Below, piece after piece: positions 50,221 through 58,996 of a DNA stretch of 64,000 bases. Below the pieces are notes generated by a model. The model was not told the origin of the DNA, ran no database searches, and worked only from the letters and a program-made list of their open reading frames with translations. A program made the translations under genes and the position numbers. The stretch covers positions 254,599-318,598 of the forward strand of contig JAMLIB010000002.1 of the NCBI GenBank assembly GCA_023954415.1, in the 5' to 3' direction. The stretch is from Trueperaceae bacterium. GTDB taxonomy: Bacteria > Deinococcota > Deinococci > Deinococcales > Trueperaceae. Position 1 is the stretch's first letter. Every line of letters starts with the position of its first letter.

Positions 50221-51599
50221 GCCACGCGCTCCAGCACCCTGAACCCGAAGGTCACGGCGCCGTAGCCCGTGGGGCCGGCATCGATGAACTCCATGAGGCT
50301 ATCCTGCCCGTTGGCATCGACCACGAGTGAGTCTTCCGCCACCGACCGCGTCGGCAGCATCTGTTTGCCGACCACGACCTCCGGGCCGCCGTCTGCGCCG
50401 CGCCTGACGGTGACGTCCACGTCCTCACCACTCACGTACCGACCGACGAGGCGAGCGAGTTGCTGCTCGCTCAGCGGTACCGTGGCGAACTCTTGACGCC
50501 GCGTCTCGGCGCTCAAGCCCGCGCCGAGGTTGGCGCCCGTCCAGGCCATCTCGCTCACGGGGCCACCCGTGATGTTGGAGAGAAGCGCGCTGACGACATC
50601 GCCCCCTTGGAAGACGGTCAACCAGGCCCCGACCCCCTTGATGTTGCCGCCGTGCTCCACGACCTTGTGACCGTGGTAGTCGGGTTGGACCATCATGCCG
50701 TAACCGTAGTGGCGCCCCGGCCAGGTGCGCGCGTGTGGCGCGGTCATGGCCTCTAGCGACGCCGGGGAGAGCACGTCCGGGCGCTTGCCGAGGTAGACCT
50801 CCGCGTAACGCGCCAGGTCGCGCGTCGTGGACTTGAGGAACCCCGCGCTCGTCATGGCCGGCGCCTCCCACCAGCCCGGCGTCGGCTCCACGCGCTCGAA
50901 GCCGCCGATGTACGAGTAGAGCTCGGTGCTGTCCCCGAGCGCCGCCAACTCGCTCGGATCGAAGACGCTGCGGGTCATGCCGAGTGGCTCGAGCACGTGG
51001 CGCCGCACGTACTCCTCGTAGTCCTCTCCCGAGGCGAGCTCCACGATGCGTCCGAGCATGGCGAAGCCGTCGTTGCTGTAACTGAACAGCGTGCCGGGCG
51101 CCCGCAGGAGGCGCGGCGCGTCTGCGGCGAGGGCGCTGATGAGCTCGTCATATGTGTCGAGCGGCACCGCGTACTTCTCCGGCTTCATCTCGAGCAGCTC
51201 AAGGGATGCGTCGGCGAGCACGCTCCGGGCGAGCGCGCCGTTGAGGTAAGGGAGGGGTGGCAGGCCGCTCGTGTTCGTGAGCAGGTGGTGCAACGTGATG
51301 CGCGTGAGGTCGTGGTTGCTCGAACTCGCCAGCGCGGGAAGGTAGTCGGCGGCGGGGTCGGTCACGCGCAGGTCGCCCCGATCGACGAGTTGCATGATGG
51401 CTAGCGCCGTGAACGACTTGGTGAGCGAGCCGATCCCGAAGATGGTGTCCGGCGTGACCGGACGTAACGCCTCGCGGTCGGCGTAGCCGACGCCCTCGTC
51501 GAACAGGGTCTCGCCACCGCGCTTGACCAGTGCCGCCACGCCAGGGATGCGGCGCTCGCGCGTCGTGCGCTCGAGATAAGCCTTGTATGCGTCTAACAC
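50217..51599 (-). CDS. Beta-lactamase-family serine hydrolase (MlrB-like)
   Basis: A 460-residue serine hydrolase of the PF00144 family (class C beta-lactamase, D-aminopeptidase, MlrB). The catalytic SxxK is S58LTK61, the Tyr motif is YSN in LFSYSNDGFAML, and the third motif is HGG in VVEHGGNIKG. No signal peptide is seen. A C-terminal beta-rich extension (about 365-460) resembles those of D-aminopeptidase-type enzymes. GGAG precedes GTG 51599. It lies 15 bases after the permease gene and overlaps the M81 gene. Confidence 0.87.
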   Translation of the reverse strand: MLDAYKAYLERTTRERRIPGVAALVKRGGETLFDEGVGYADREALRPVTPDTIFGIGSLTKSFTALAIMQLVDRGDLRVTDPAADYLPALASSSNHDLTRITLHHLLTNTSGLPPLPYLNGALARSVLADASLELLEMKPEKYAVPLDTYDELISALAADAPRLLRAPGTLFSYSNDGFAMLGRIVELASGEDYEEYVRRHVLEPLGMTRSVFDPSELAALGDSTELYSYIGGFERVEPTPGWWEAPAMTSAGFLKSTTRDLARYAEVYLGKRPDVLSPASLEAMTAPHARTWPGRHYGYGMMVQPDYHGHKVVEHGGNIKGVGAWLTVFQGGDVVSALLSNITGGPVSEMAWTGANLGAGLSAETRRQEFATVPLSEQQLARLVGRYVSGEDVDVTVRRGADGGPEVVVGKQMLPTRSVAEDSLVVDANGQDSLMEFIDAGPTGYGAVTFGFRVLERVA

Positions 51600-51614
51600 G
51601 TTGCTTCTCCGTTC

Positions 51615-52490
51615 TCAGCCGATCCGCGGATCGAGGACTTCCCTGATGGTCTCGCCGAGCAGTCCGATGGCGAGCACCGCCAGCGTGATCGTGGCCCCAG
51701 GTACGGTGGCGAGCCACCAGGCGCGGCGCATGTAGTTGCGCGCGTCGTTGAGCATGGCGCCCCACTCGGCTATGCCGGGCGGCGCCCCGAGTCCGAGGAA
51801 GCTGAGGCCGGCAGCCGCCAGGATGGCGGTGGCGACCCCCAGCGACGCCACGACGATCACGGGCTGGACCACGTTCGGCAGCACGTGCCTGAAGAGCAGG
51901 CGCGCGGAGTTCGTGCCCAGCGCGCGGCTGGCCTCCACGAACTCGAGTTCCCGGACCGCCAGGGTGGCGCCGCGTGCCAACCTCGTGTAGACGGGCACGC
52001 TCGCGAAACCGAGCGCGATCATGACGTTGAAGATACCGGGACCAAGCATGGTGATCACGATGAGCGCGAGCAGGATGTCGGGGAACGCCAGCAGGACGTC
52101 CATGACGCGCATGATCACGTTGTCGACGGTGCCCCGGAGGTAGCCCGCCAAGATACCGAGCACCGACCCCACGCCCGCCCCGATGCCGACTACGACCAAC
52201 CCGACCGACAACGAGATCCTGGCCCCGTGTATGAGCCGGCTGAGGATGTCGCGGCCGAGGTTGTCCGTCCCCAACCAATAACCAGGGGAGCCGGGCGGTA
52301 GGTAGCGCGGTCCGTCCATGGACTCGGGCGGGTAGGGCGCGAGCTGAGGCGCGAAGACGGCGGCGATGACGAGGGGGAGCAGCACGAGCACGCCGAACAC
52401 GAAGCCCGGCTTGCGCAGCAGGCGGAGCATGAGTCGCCGGCGCCTCTGCTTGCGCTCGCTTTCGGTGGTCGAGGCAGGACGGGTGGTCAT
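51615..52490 (-). CDS. Peptide/nickel-type ABC transporter permease (DppC-like)
   Basis: A 291-residue inner-membrane permease with six helices. Family features are the N-terminal basic run, YWLGTDNLGRDILSRLIHGA, the EAA loop EFVEASRALGTNSARLLFRH, and the C-terminal AEWGAMLNDARNYMRRAWW. The start ATG 52490 overlaps the DppB stop by one base (TGATG). Partner ATPases (DppD/DppF) are absent from the locus. Confidence 0.93.
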   Translation of the reverse strand: MTTRPASTTESERKQRRRRLMLRLLRKPGFVFGVLVLLPLVIAAVFAPQLAPYPPESMDGPRYLPPGSPGYWLGTDNLGRDILSRLIHGARISLSVGLVVVGIGAGVGSVLGILAGYLRGTVDNVIMRVMDVLLAFPDILLALIVITMLGPGIFNVMIALGFASVPVYTRLARGATLAVRELEFVEASRALGTNSARLLFRHVLPNVVQPVIVVASLGVATAILAAAGLSFLGLGAPPGIAEWGAMLNDARNYMRRAWWLATVPGATITLAVLAIGLLGETIREVLDPRIG

Positions 52491-53416
52491 CAGGACACGT
52501 AACGGATCCGCGGGTTGATGAAGGTGTAGAGGAGGTCGACGGTGAAGTTGACGAGGACGTAGATCGCGGCGACGATCAGGGCCACGCCCTGCACGAGCGG
52601 GTAGTCGCGGCTCGAGACTCCCTGGACGAGCAGCCGGCCGAGGCCGGGCAGCGCGAAGACCGTCTCGATCACCACCGCACCGGCCAACAGCCCGCCCACC
52701 TGCAGCCCGATGATGGTGAGGACCGGGATGAACGCGTTCTTGAACGCGTGGGCGATCAGCACGCGCCTCGGCCACAGGCCCTTGGCGCGGGCCGTGCGGA
52801 TGTAATCCGTGTGCAGCACGTCGAGCATGCTGGACCGCGTGAGACGGGCCAGGACGGCCGCCGACCCGGTACCGAGCGCGATGGCCGGGAGCACGTAGTA
52901 CTGCACCCCGCCCACACCGGCCACGGGCAACCACCCGAGGTTGACGGAGAACGTGAGGATGAGCATGAGTCCGACCCAGAACCCGGGCATGCTGACACCG
53001 AGCATGGCGAGGCTCATGACGACGAAGTCGAAGGTCCCGCCGAAGCGCGCCGCGGAGATGACACCGGCGGGTATCCCGATGAGCAACGCCACGAGCATGG
53101 CGCCCACCATGAGCCCGAACGTGATGGGGAAGCGGCTCGCGACCTCGGTTGTGACGGGCCGCTTCGTGAAGTAGGAGGTGCCGAGGTCGCCCCTGGCGAG
53201 CCTAGCGACGAACTGTCCGAACTGCGTCAGGAGCGGCTCGTCCAAGCCGAGGTCGGCGCGCAGGCGCTCGTACGCCTGGGCAGACACTGGCCGGTTGCCG
53301 AGCAGCACGCGCGCTGGGTCACCCGGTGTCAGGTGCAGCATGCTGAACACCAGCACCGCCGTGCCCATCAGCACTGCGATGAGCGAGACGAGACGTTGCA
53401 GGAAGAAGCGCGCCAT
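52490..53416 (-). CDS. Peptide/nickel-type ABC transporter permease (DppB-like)
   Basis: A 308-residue permease with six helices. Typical parts are FFLQRLVSLIAVLMGTAVLVF, LTPGDPARVLLGNRPVS, the large periplasmic loop with LDEPLLTQFGQFV, the EAA loop YIRTARAKGLWPRRVLIAHA, and the C-terminal DLLYTFINPRIRY. It forms the channel with DppC. It lies 81 bases after the binding-protein gene, across a strong hairpin. Confidence 0.93.
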   Translation of the reverse strand: MARFFLQRLVSLIAVLMGTAVLVFSMLHLTPGDPARVLLGNRPVSAQAYERLRADLGLDEPLLTQFGQFVARLARGDLGTSYFTKRPVTTEVASRFPITFGLMVGAMLVALLIGIPAGVISAARFGGTFDFVVMSLAMLGVSMPGFWVGLMLILTFSVNLGWLPVAGVGGVQYYVLPAIALGTGSAAVLARLTRSSMLDVLHTDYIRTARAKGLWPRRVLIAHAFKNAFIPVLTIIGLQVGGLLAGAVVIETVFALPGLGRLLVQGVSSRDYPLVQGVALIVAAIYVLVNFTVDLLYTFINPRIRYVS

Positions 53417-53445
53417 CTGGCCTTGCGGCGGCCGGCGAAGAGCAA

Positions 53446-53481
53446 CCGCTGGCCTCGGGGCTCTGCTCCCGAGGCCAGCGG
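53446..53481 (-). promoter_or_regulatory. Intercistronic hairpin between binding protein and permease genes
   Basis: CCGCTGGCCTCGGG (53446-53459) and CCCGAGGCCAGCGG (53468-53481) form a perfect 14-bp stem with an 8-base loop, 16 bases after the binding-protein stop. The downstream sequence TTGCTCTTC is only modestly T-rich. It probably acts as a partial terminator or a 3'-end protecting structure that raises binding-protein mRNA over permease mRNA. Confidence 0.6.
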
Positions 53482-53497
53482 CCGCGTCAGCCGGCTG

Positions 53498-55117
53498 CTA
53501 GCGGGCGATCCAGACTTCTTGCAGCAACGGCGCGCCGATGGCCGTGAAACGCAGCCCCTCGACCCGCTTGTTGGCCGCGCTGAACGTCTCCTGCACGTAC
53601 ACGGGCGCGAGGTAGGCGTTCTCGTTCATTAGCCGCTGGATGTCGTGGAAGACGAGCATGCGCTCCGAGTCGACGAGGGTGGTGCGGCTGGCGTCAAGCA
53701 GGCGGTCGAGTTCGGGGTCGTTCACGGCGCCCAGGTTCAGACCGTTGGGGTGCTGAGAGGAGTGGGCGAGGAAGTAGAGCACGTCAGCGTCGTCGTAGGT
53801 CCAGCTGAGCGGCGCGATCTGGTAGTCGCCCTCGATGATCATGGGCATCTGCAGCGAGCGCTCGTAGCTCTCGACGGTGGCGTCGACGCCTATCGCCTTG
53901 AGCTGGTTCTGGAGCAGTTCAGAGGCCAACACCATTTGAGACACGGTGTACGCGACGATCCGGATGGTGAGTGGTTGGCCGTCCTTGGCGCGCACCCCGT
54001 TAGGCCCCATGGTCCAGCCGGCGGCGTCGAGCAGTGCGCCGGCGGCTTCGCGATCGAAGTCGTAGTCGGTGGCCGCGCTGTCCGGGTCGTACCCGGGGAT
54101 GGAGGGCGGCAGGACGCCGGTGGCAGGGATGCCGTGCCCATCGACTACCCGGTCGATGAAGAACTGCTTGTCGATGGCGTGGTTGAACGCCTGCCGCACC
54201 CGGATGTCGGCCATGATGGGATCGCGCAGGTTGAAGATGAACTCGAGCCCGATGCCACTGCTGAGGCTGGAGTAGACGTTGAAGCTGGGGTTGTCCTGGA
54301 ACAGCGCCAGGTCGACGGCCGGCACGTCAGCGTAATCGACTTCGCCCGCTTCCAGCGCCGCGACGAGGGTGCCCTGCTCTGGCAAGTACCGGAACTCGAT
54401 CTCATCGGGGTAGGGGGCGCCTTGGTTCTTGAGGTAGTAGGGGGCCCAAGCGAAGTCCGGGTTCCGTTCCAGGGTGATGGAGTAGCCCGCCACCCACTCC
54501 TTGAAGCGGTAGGGCCCGACGCCAACGGGCGCGCGCCCGTAGTCGGCGCCCGCTTCCTCGACGGCGCGCCGTGAGAGCGGCTGGAGGTAACCGGAGTTGC
54601 TCAGGTTGCGCAAGAACACCGCGCTGGGTTCCTTGAGGTGGACGACGAGCGTGTAGTCGTCGGGCGCCTCGACGCTCTCCACCCCGGCCAGCATGTCGCC
54701 GGAGACGGTCGCCTCGGTGGCGGGGTCGAGGGCGCGCTCGTACGTGTACTTGAAGTCGGCCGCCGTCAACGGGTCGCCGTTATGGAACTTGACGCCGGGG
54801 TGGATCTTGAACGTGAACGTCAGGCCGTCTGCCGACTGCTCCACGGAGTCCGCCAGGCCCGGGCCCAGGGCGAGGGTGTCAGGGTCGATCGTCATGAGGC
54901 TGCCGCCTACGAGTGACAGCACCTCGTCGGCGGCGGACTCGCCGGTCTTCTGCGGATCGAGGATCGAGGGGGCGGCGCTGCGGCCGACGACGAAGCGCCC
55001 GCCGTACTCCTGTGCGAACGCCACACCCACGAGGGCGGCTGCCAGAGCCAGCACCACGGCGAGCCGGAACGCCGTGACGACCGACCTCGACCGACCAGTA
55101 CTACGTGAAGCCTGCAT
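53498..55117 (-). CDS. Family 5 extracellular solute-binding protein
   Basis: A 539-residue exported binding protein of the OppA/DppA/NikA family. The Sec signal covers about residues 1-35 (FRLAVVLALAAALVGVAFA). The mature chain contains SILDPQKTGESAADEVLSL, the SBP_bac_5 signature region (ADSVEQSADGLTFTFKIHPG followed by VKFHNGDPLTAADFKYTYER) and YDPDSAATDYDFDREAAGAL. AAGGAGG lies 5 bases before ATG 55117. First gene of the leftward operon, it is divergent from the RpiR regulator. The ligand could be a peptide or an oligosaccharide; both occur in the family. Confidence 0.93.
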   Translation of the reverse strand: MQASRSTGRSRSVVTAFRLAVVLALAAALVGVAFAQEYGGRFVVGRSAAPSILDPQKTGESAADEVLSLVGGSLMTIDPDTLALGPGLADSVEQSADGLTFTFKIHPGVKFHNGDPLTAADFKYTYERALDPATEATVSGDMLAGVESVEAPDDYTLVVHLKEPSAVFLRNLSNSGYLQPLSRRAVEEAGADYGRAPVGVGPYRFKEWVAGYSITLERNPDFAWAPYYLKNQGAPYPDEIEFRYLPEQGTLVAALEAGEVDYADVPAVDLALFQDNPSFNVYSSLSSGIGLEFIFNLRDPIMADIRVRQAFNHAIDKQFFIDRVVDGHGIPATGVLPPSIPGYDPDSAATDYDFDREAAGALLDAAGWTMGPNGVRAKDGQPLTIRIVAYTVSQMVLASELLQNQLKAIGVDATVESYERSLQMPMIIEGDYQIAPLSWTYDDADVLYFLAHSSQHPNGLNLGAVNDPELDRLLDASRTTLVDSERMLVFHDIQRLMNENAYLAPVYVQETFSAANKRVEGLRFTAIGAPLLQEVWIAR

Positions 55118-55184
55118 GCACTCCTCCTTACGAGAACAGCCTTGCTCGATGCTTGGCGACTTTCGGGTTCCTCGACGCCCGCCA

Positions 55185-55225
55185 ACCGTTGCAAGGGTTA
55201 TTGCCGCAATGATAAACTCTGAGAA
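55185..55225. promoter_or_regulatory. Promoter/operator region between the binding protein and RpiR genes
   Basis: An AT-richer patch with the palindrome ATTGC-C-GCAAT (55200-55210) flanked by TTGCAA and TGATAAAC. It can be read as promoter elements in both directions and is the best candidate for RpiR binding. Confidence 0.45.
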
Positions 55226-55303
55226 GAACTTTGCCAAGCCGCCTAGGGCCGTTCCGCCTTCACGCTCTAGGCGTGCGGCCCGAACCGCTGGCCGCCGCGA
55301 GCG

Positions 55304-56155
55304 ATGGGATCCCAGGCCTTGACCGTCATCGACCAGATCCGTGAGCACTACCCGGCCCTCAGCCCCACCGAGCAACGGATCGCGAGACATTACCTGCAGC
55401 ACGGTAGGGTGATGGTCTTCGCCAGCGCCAGCCAGGTGGCCAGGCGCCTCGGGATCTCGACCTCCACCATAGTGCGCTTCGCGCAACAGCTCGGCTACTC
55501 TGGTTACGTCGAGCTGCAAGAGCGCATGCAATCCGAGTACGACGCGGCCCGCCGCCTCGTCAGCGTGAAGGTGGCGCGCGAGGACCTGATCGAACACGTC
55601 GTCAGGCAGGACGCCGAGAACATCGCGAGCGTCTTGCGTAACGAGGAAGCCTTGATCAGCGCCGGCATCGCCCTGGCGAACGCGCCGCGCGTGTGGGTCA
55701 CGGGGAGCCGCTCCAGCGGCGACCTGGCCAGCATCGCGTGGCGCCTCCTCAACATGGTGCGGCCGAACGTCACACTGTTGGACCCGAACGCCGCCGACGT
55801 GGCCGACCGCATCATGGACTTAGAGCCAGAAGACGTCCTGCTGGTGTTCAGCATGAGCCGCTACGCCCAGGAGATGGTGCAGCTCGTCGAACTCGCGCCC
55901 CCTAGGGCCGGCACGGTCCTGGTGACCGACGAACACGTCTCGCCCCTGCTGCCGTTCGCGGATTGGCCGATCAGCGTGGCCACGCAGCCTGCCGCCATGT
56001 TCCGGTCCCTCACGGCCGTCATGACGGCGCTCCAGGCGCTCGTGGCCGCTACGGCCCGCGAGATCGGGGATGAGCAAGTCGACGCCCGCCTCGCGAAGGC
56101 GGAGGAGTTCTGGGCGCGGTTCGGGACCTTCTCGTCTCACTTGGGTCGTCGGTAG
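55304..56155 (+). CDS. MurR/RpiR-family transcriptional regulator
   Basis: A 283-residue regulator with an N-terminal HTH_6 domain (LSPTEQRIARHYLQHGRVMV, ASQVARRLGISTSTIVRFAQ) and a C-terminal SIS sugar-phosphate-binding domain (VWVTGSRSSGDLASIAWRLL, VLLVFSMSRYAQEMVQLVEL). The family senses phosphosugars. It sits between the leftward transporter operon and the GH172-isomerase-kinase genes 24 bases downstream, and probably controls both. The ATG at 55304 has no clear ribosome site. Confidence 0.9.
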   Translation: MGSQALTVIDQIREHYPALSPTEQRIARHYLQHGRVMVFASASQVARRLGISTSTIVRFAQQLGYSGYVELQERMQSEYDAARRLVSVKVAREDLIEHVVRQDAENIASVLRNEEALISAGIALANAPRVWVTGSRSSGDLASIAWRLLNMVRPNVTLLDPNAADVADRIMDLEPEDVLLVFSMSRYAQEMVQLVELAPPRAGTVLVTDEHVSPLLPFADWPISVATQPAAMFRSLTAVMTALQALVAATAREIGDEQVDARLAKAEEFWARFGTFSSHLGRR

Positions 56156-56178
56156 CCAACACCACTGAGGAGGAAGTA

Positions 56179-57345
56179 GTGACCAACATGGGCTTGTCAC
56201 CGCTGCGCGGCCTGGCCGCGCTTCGCGACGTGAAGACCAGGCGTTTCTCGAGCTTCGACGTGACCGGCGGCAACGATGACCGCCTGCACATCCAACCCGG
56301 CGAGACCGTGACGATCGCGGAGACCGCGGGGGCGGGCATCGTCACGCACCTGTGGGTGACCATCAGCTGCCAGAGCCCCAACTACCTCCGCAAGATCGTC
56401 CTGCGCGCGTACTGGGACGGCGAGGAGCATCCCAGCATCGAATGCCCCATCGGCGATCTCTTCGGCATGGGCCACGGGCAGACCCGCAACTTCGCTAGCT
56501 TGCCCCTGCAGATGAGCCCGCAGGACGGCAAGGCCTTCAACTGCTACTTTCCCATGCCGTTCGCGAACGGCATGCGCTTCACCATCACCAGCGAGTGCGA
56601 GCACCAGGTGCTCTTCTACTACTACCTGGACTTCGAGGTCCATGCGGCCCTCCAACCCCAGCTGGGGCGCTTCCACGCCCAGTGGCGGCGCGCCATCCCG
56701 AACGGGGAGGACCCGAGCGGCATGAGCAGCGAGGAGTTCCTGTTCATGGGGAAGAACTCGGACCCCGCCAAGAACTACACGATCCTCGAGGCCGCCGGGC
56801 ACGGCCATTACGTGGGGTGCCTGCTGTCCGTCTACTCGCTGAGGCGCTCGCGCGAGTGGGACTGGTACGGCGAGGGCGACGACATGATCTTCGTCGACGG
56901 CGAGCCCGGCCTCATCGCCCCGAAGTTCGCCGGCATGGAGCCGGACGCGTTCGACCCGGGCCCCATGCTCGCCGCCAAGCCCGAGTCCGCGCCGGGCGCC
57001 AACGACCAGTGGCCACCCACGCTGCACGGCACCGGCACGGAGGACTACTTCAACACCGCCTGGTGCCCGACGGAGGAGTACGCGGCGCCGTACCACGGCA
57101 TCATCGCTGCAGGGGGACCCAACTGGACGGACCCCGTGACCCTGTACCGCTTCCACATCGAGGACCCGGTCGTGTTCAAGCGCAACATCCGCGTCAGCAT
57201 CGAGCACGGCCACAAGAACCGGCGCAGCGACGAGCTCTCGAGCGTGGCCTTCTGGTACCAGGCCGAGCCCCACCTGCCGTTCCCGGCCTTCCCCGCCGCC
57301 GCCGACCGCCTTCCCGCGTTCCGCCGACCGTTCGAGCAAAGATGA
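56179..57345 (+). CDS. GH172 (DUF2961) family glycoside hydrolase
   Basis: A 388-residue DUF2961 protein, now classed as GH172. Characterised members act on D-arabinofuranosides or difructose dianhydride. Family landmarks are RFSSFDVTGGNDDRLHIQPG, FNCYFPMPFANGMRFTITSE, the acidic TGTEDYFNTAWCP near residues 285-297, and RFHIEDPVVFKRNIRVSIEHG. No signal peptide is seen, so it should act in the cytoplasm on imported substrate. GAGGAGG supports GTG 56179; ATG 56188 is an alternative. First enzyme gene of the rightward operon. Confidence 0.88.
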   Translation: MTNMGLSPLRGLAALRDVKTRRFSSFDVTGGNDDRLHIQPGETVTIAETAGAGIVTHLWVTISCQSPNYLRKIVLRAYWDGEEHPSIECPIGDLFGMGHGQTRNFASLPLQMSPQDGKAFNCYFPMPFANGMRFTITSECEHQVLFYYYLDFEVHAALQPQLGRFHAQWRRAIPNGEDPSGMSSEEFLFMGKNSDPAKNYTILEAAGHGHYVGCLLSVYSLRRSREWDWYGEGDDMIFVDGEPGLIAPKFAGMEPDAFDPGPMLAAKPESAPGANDQWPPTLHGTGTEDYFNTAWCPTEEYAAPYHGIIAAGGPNWTDPVTLYRFHIEDPVVFKRNIRVSIEHGHKNRRSDELSSVAFWYQAEPHLPFPAFPAAADRLPAFRRPFEQR

Positions 57346-57355
57346 GGCGGGGGCG

Positions 57356-58996
57356 ATGACGCCCGGCCACGGCAACCCGAGCGGCCGGATCCGCGAGGTG
57401 CACCTCGTCGCCAGCGGCGACCTGAGGTTGGCCGCGAACCAAGCGGGCTGGCCCGCGCAGCAGGCGCTCGAAGAGGCCCTGGGGCGGGCGCTAGCCGCCG
57501 AGGGCGTGACCGTCGTGCGCGCCCACGCGTTCGATCCGGACGAGGGCCACGGCTTCATCAGCAGCCAACGCATGGGCATGGACGTGTTCCAGCACGTGCC
57601 CACCGGTGCCGCCGTCGTCGTGGCGGAGGCCGTGTGGCAGTACAGCCACCACGTGTTAGCCGGCCTGCGCGCCCACCGCGGCCCCATACTCACGGTCGCC
57701 AACTGGAGCGGCACCTGGCCCGGGCTCGTGGGACTCCTCAACCTGAACGGTTCCCTCACGAAAGCCGGCGTGCCCTACAGCAGCCTGTGGAGCGAACGGT
57801 TCGAGGACGCGGCCTTCTTACGCGGCCTGCGTGAATGGCTGGACACGGGCCGCGTCACGCACGACGAGAGCCACGTGCGCCCGCTGAACGCCGCCGCCCT
57901 CCCTCCGCAGGCCGTCGAGCTTGGCCGGCAGGTGGCGGCCGACCTGAAGGCACGCATGGTCATCATCGGCGTCTTCGACGAAGGCTGCATGGGCATGTAC
58001 AACGCCATCATCGACGACGAGTACCTGAACCCGCTCGGGATCTACAAGGAGCGCCTGTCACAGTCGGCGCTGGTGGCGGCCATGCGGGGCGTGCCGGAAG
58101 CCGAGGCACGCGCTGCGCTCACCTGGTTGCGGGGTCGCGGCATGCGCTTCGACTTCGGCAGCGACCCGACCACCGACTTGACCGAGGAGCAGGTCCTCGA
58201 GCAACTCAAGATGTACGTCGCGGTGGTGCGCATGGCGCACGCCTTCGGCCTGGACGCCGTGGGCATCCAGTACCAGCAGGGCCTCAAGGACATGGTGGCC
58301 GCGAGCGACCTCGTGGAGGGGCTGCTCAACAACGTCGACCGGCCACCCGTAAGGCACGCCGCGACGGGCGAGGAGCTCTACGCCGGCCAAGCCCTCCCCC
58401 ACTTCAACGAGGTCGACGAGGGCGCCGCCGTCGACGCGCTCGTCACCAACCGCGTGTGGCGTCGGCTCGGCTTCGACGAGGCCAACACGCTCCACGACCT
58501 CCGTTGGGGCGAACGCTTCGCGGCCGACGACCTTGACGCGTTCGTGTGGGTCCTCGAGATCTCCGGCGCCGTCCCGGCCTCGCACTTGAGGGGCGGTTAC
58601 GGCGGCGCCACCGGGCTGCGCCAGCCGGCCGTCTTCTTCCCACGAGGCGGCAGCACGCTCTCCGGCGTGGGCAAGGCCGGTGAGCTCGTCTGGAGCCGCG
58701 TCTACCTCATGGGTGGCCGGCTACACGTCGACCTGGGCCGCGGCCGTGGCGTAGACCTGCCTGACGCCGAGACCGAACGCAGGCGCGCGGCCACGAACCC
58801 CGAGTGGCCCATCCTCCACGCCGTACTCGACGGCGTGACGCGCGACCAGATGATGGCGCGCCACCGAGCGAACCACCTCCAGGTGGCGTACGCCCCGACC
58901 GCGAACGACGCCGACCTGGCCTTGGCGGCCAAGGCCGCCGCGTTCGACGAGCTGGGCCTCGCCGTCCACCTCTGCGGGCAGGTGGGTGTCGACTGA
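57356..58996 (+). CDS. L-fucose/D-arabinose isomerase-like enzyme
   Basis: A 546-residue protein of the L-fucose isomerase-like superfamily, ketol isomerases using Mn2+. Matching segments are ILTVANWSGTWPGLVGLLNL, VIIGVFDEGCMGMYNAIIDD (a candidate metal-binding Glu) and FGLDAVGIQYQQGLKD (a candidate metal-binding Asp), with a C-terminal barrel. L-fucose isomerase also converts D-arabinose to D-ribulose, which fits the flanking GH172 and kinase genes. The start is 10 bases after the GH172 stop; the stop overlaps the kinase ATG by one base. Confidence 0.82.
   Translation: MTPGHGNPSGRIREVHLVASGDLRLAANQAGWPAQQALEEALGRALAAEGVTVVRAHAFDPDEGHGFISSQRMGMDVFQHVPTGAAVVVAEAVWQYSHHVLAGLRAHRGPILTVANWSGTWPGLVGLLNLNGSLTKAGVPYSSLWSERFEDAAFLRGLREWLDTGRVTHDESHVRPLNAAALPPQAVELGRQVAADLKARMVIIGVFDEGCMGMYNAIIDDEYLNPLGIYKERLSQSALVAAMRGVPEAEARAALTWLRGRGMRFDFGSDPTTDLTEEQVLEQLKMYVAVVRMAHAFGLDAVGIQYQQGLKDMVAASDLVEGLLNNVDRPPVRHAATGEELYAGQALPHFNEVDEGAAVDALVTNRVWRRLGFDEANTLHDLRWGERFAADDLDAFVWVLEISGAVPASHLRGGYGGATGLRQPAVFFPRGGSTLSGVGKAGELVWSRVYLMGGRLHVDLGRGRGVDLPDAETERRRAATNPEWPILHAVLDGVTRDQMMARHRANHLQVAYAPTANDADLALAAKAAAFDELGLAVHLCGQVGVD

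Noticed and set aside
56197-57759. 520-codon open frame antisense to the GH172 and isomerase genes
   Set aside because: No domain signature or ribosome site; the sense strand carries two well-recognised enzymes in an operon.
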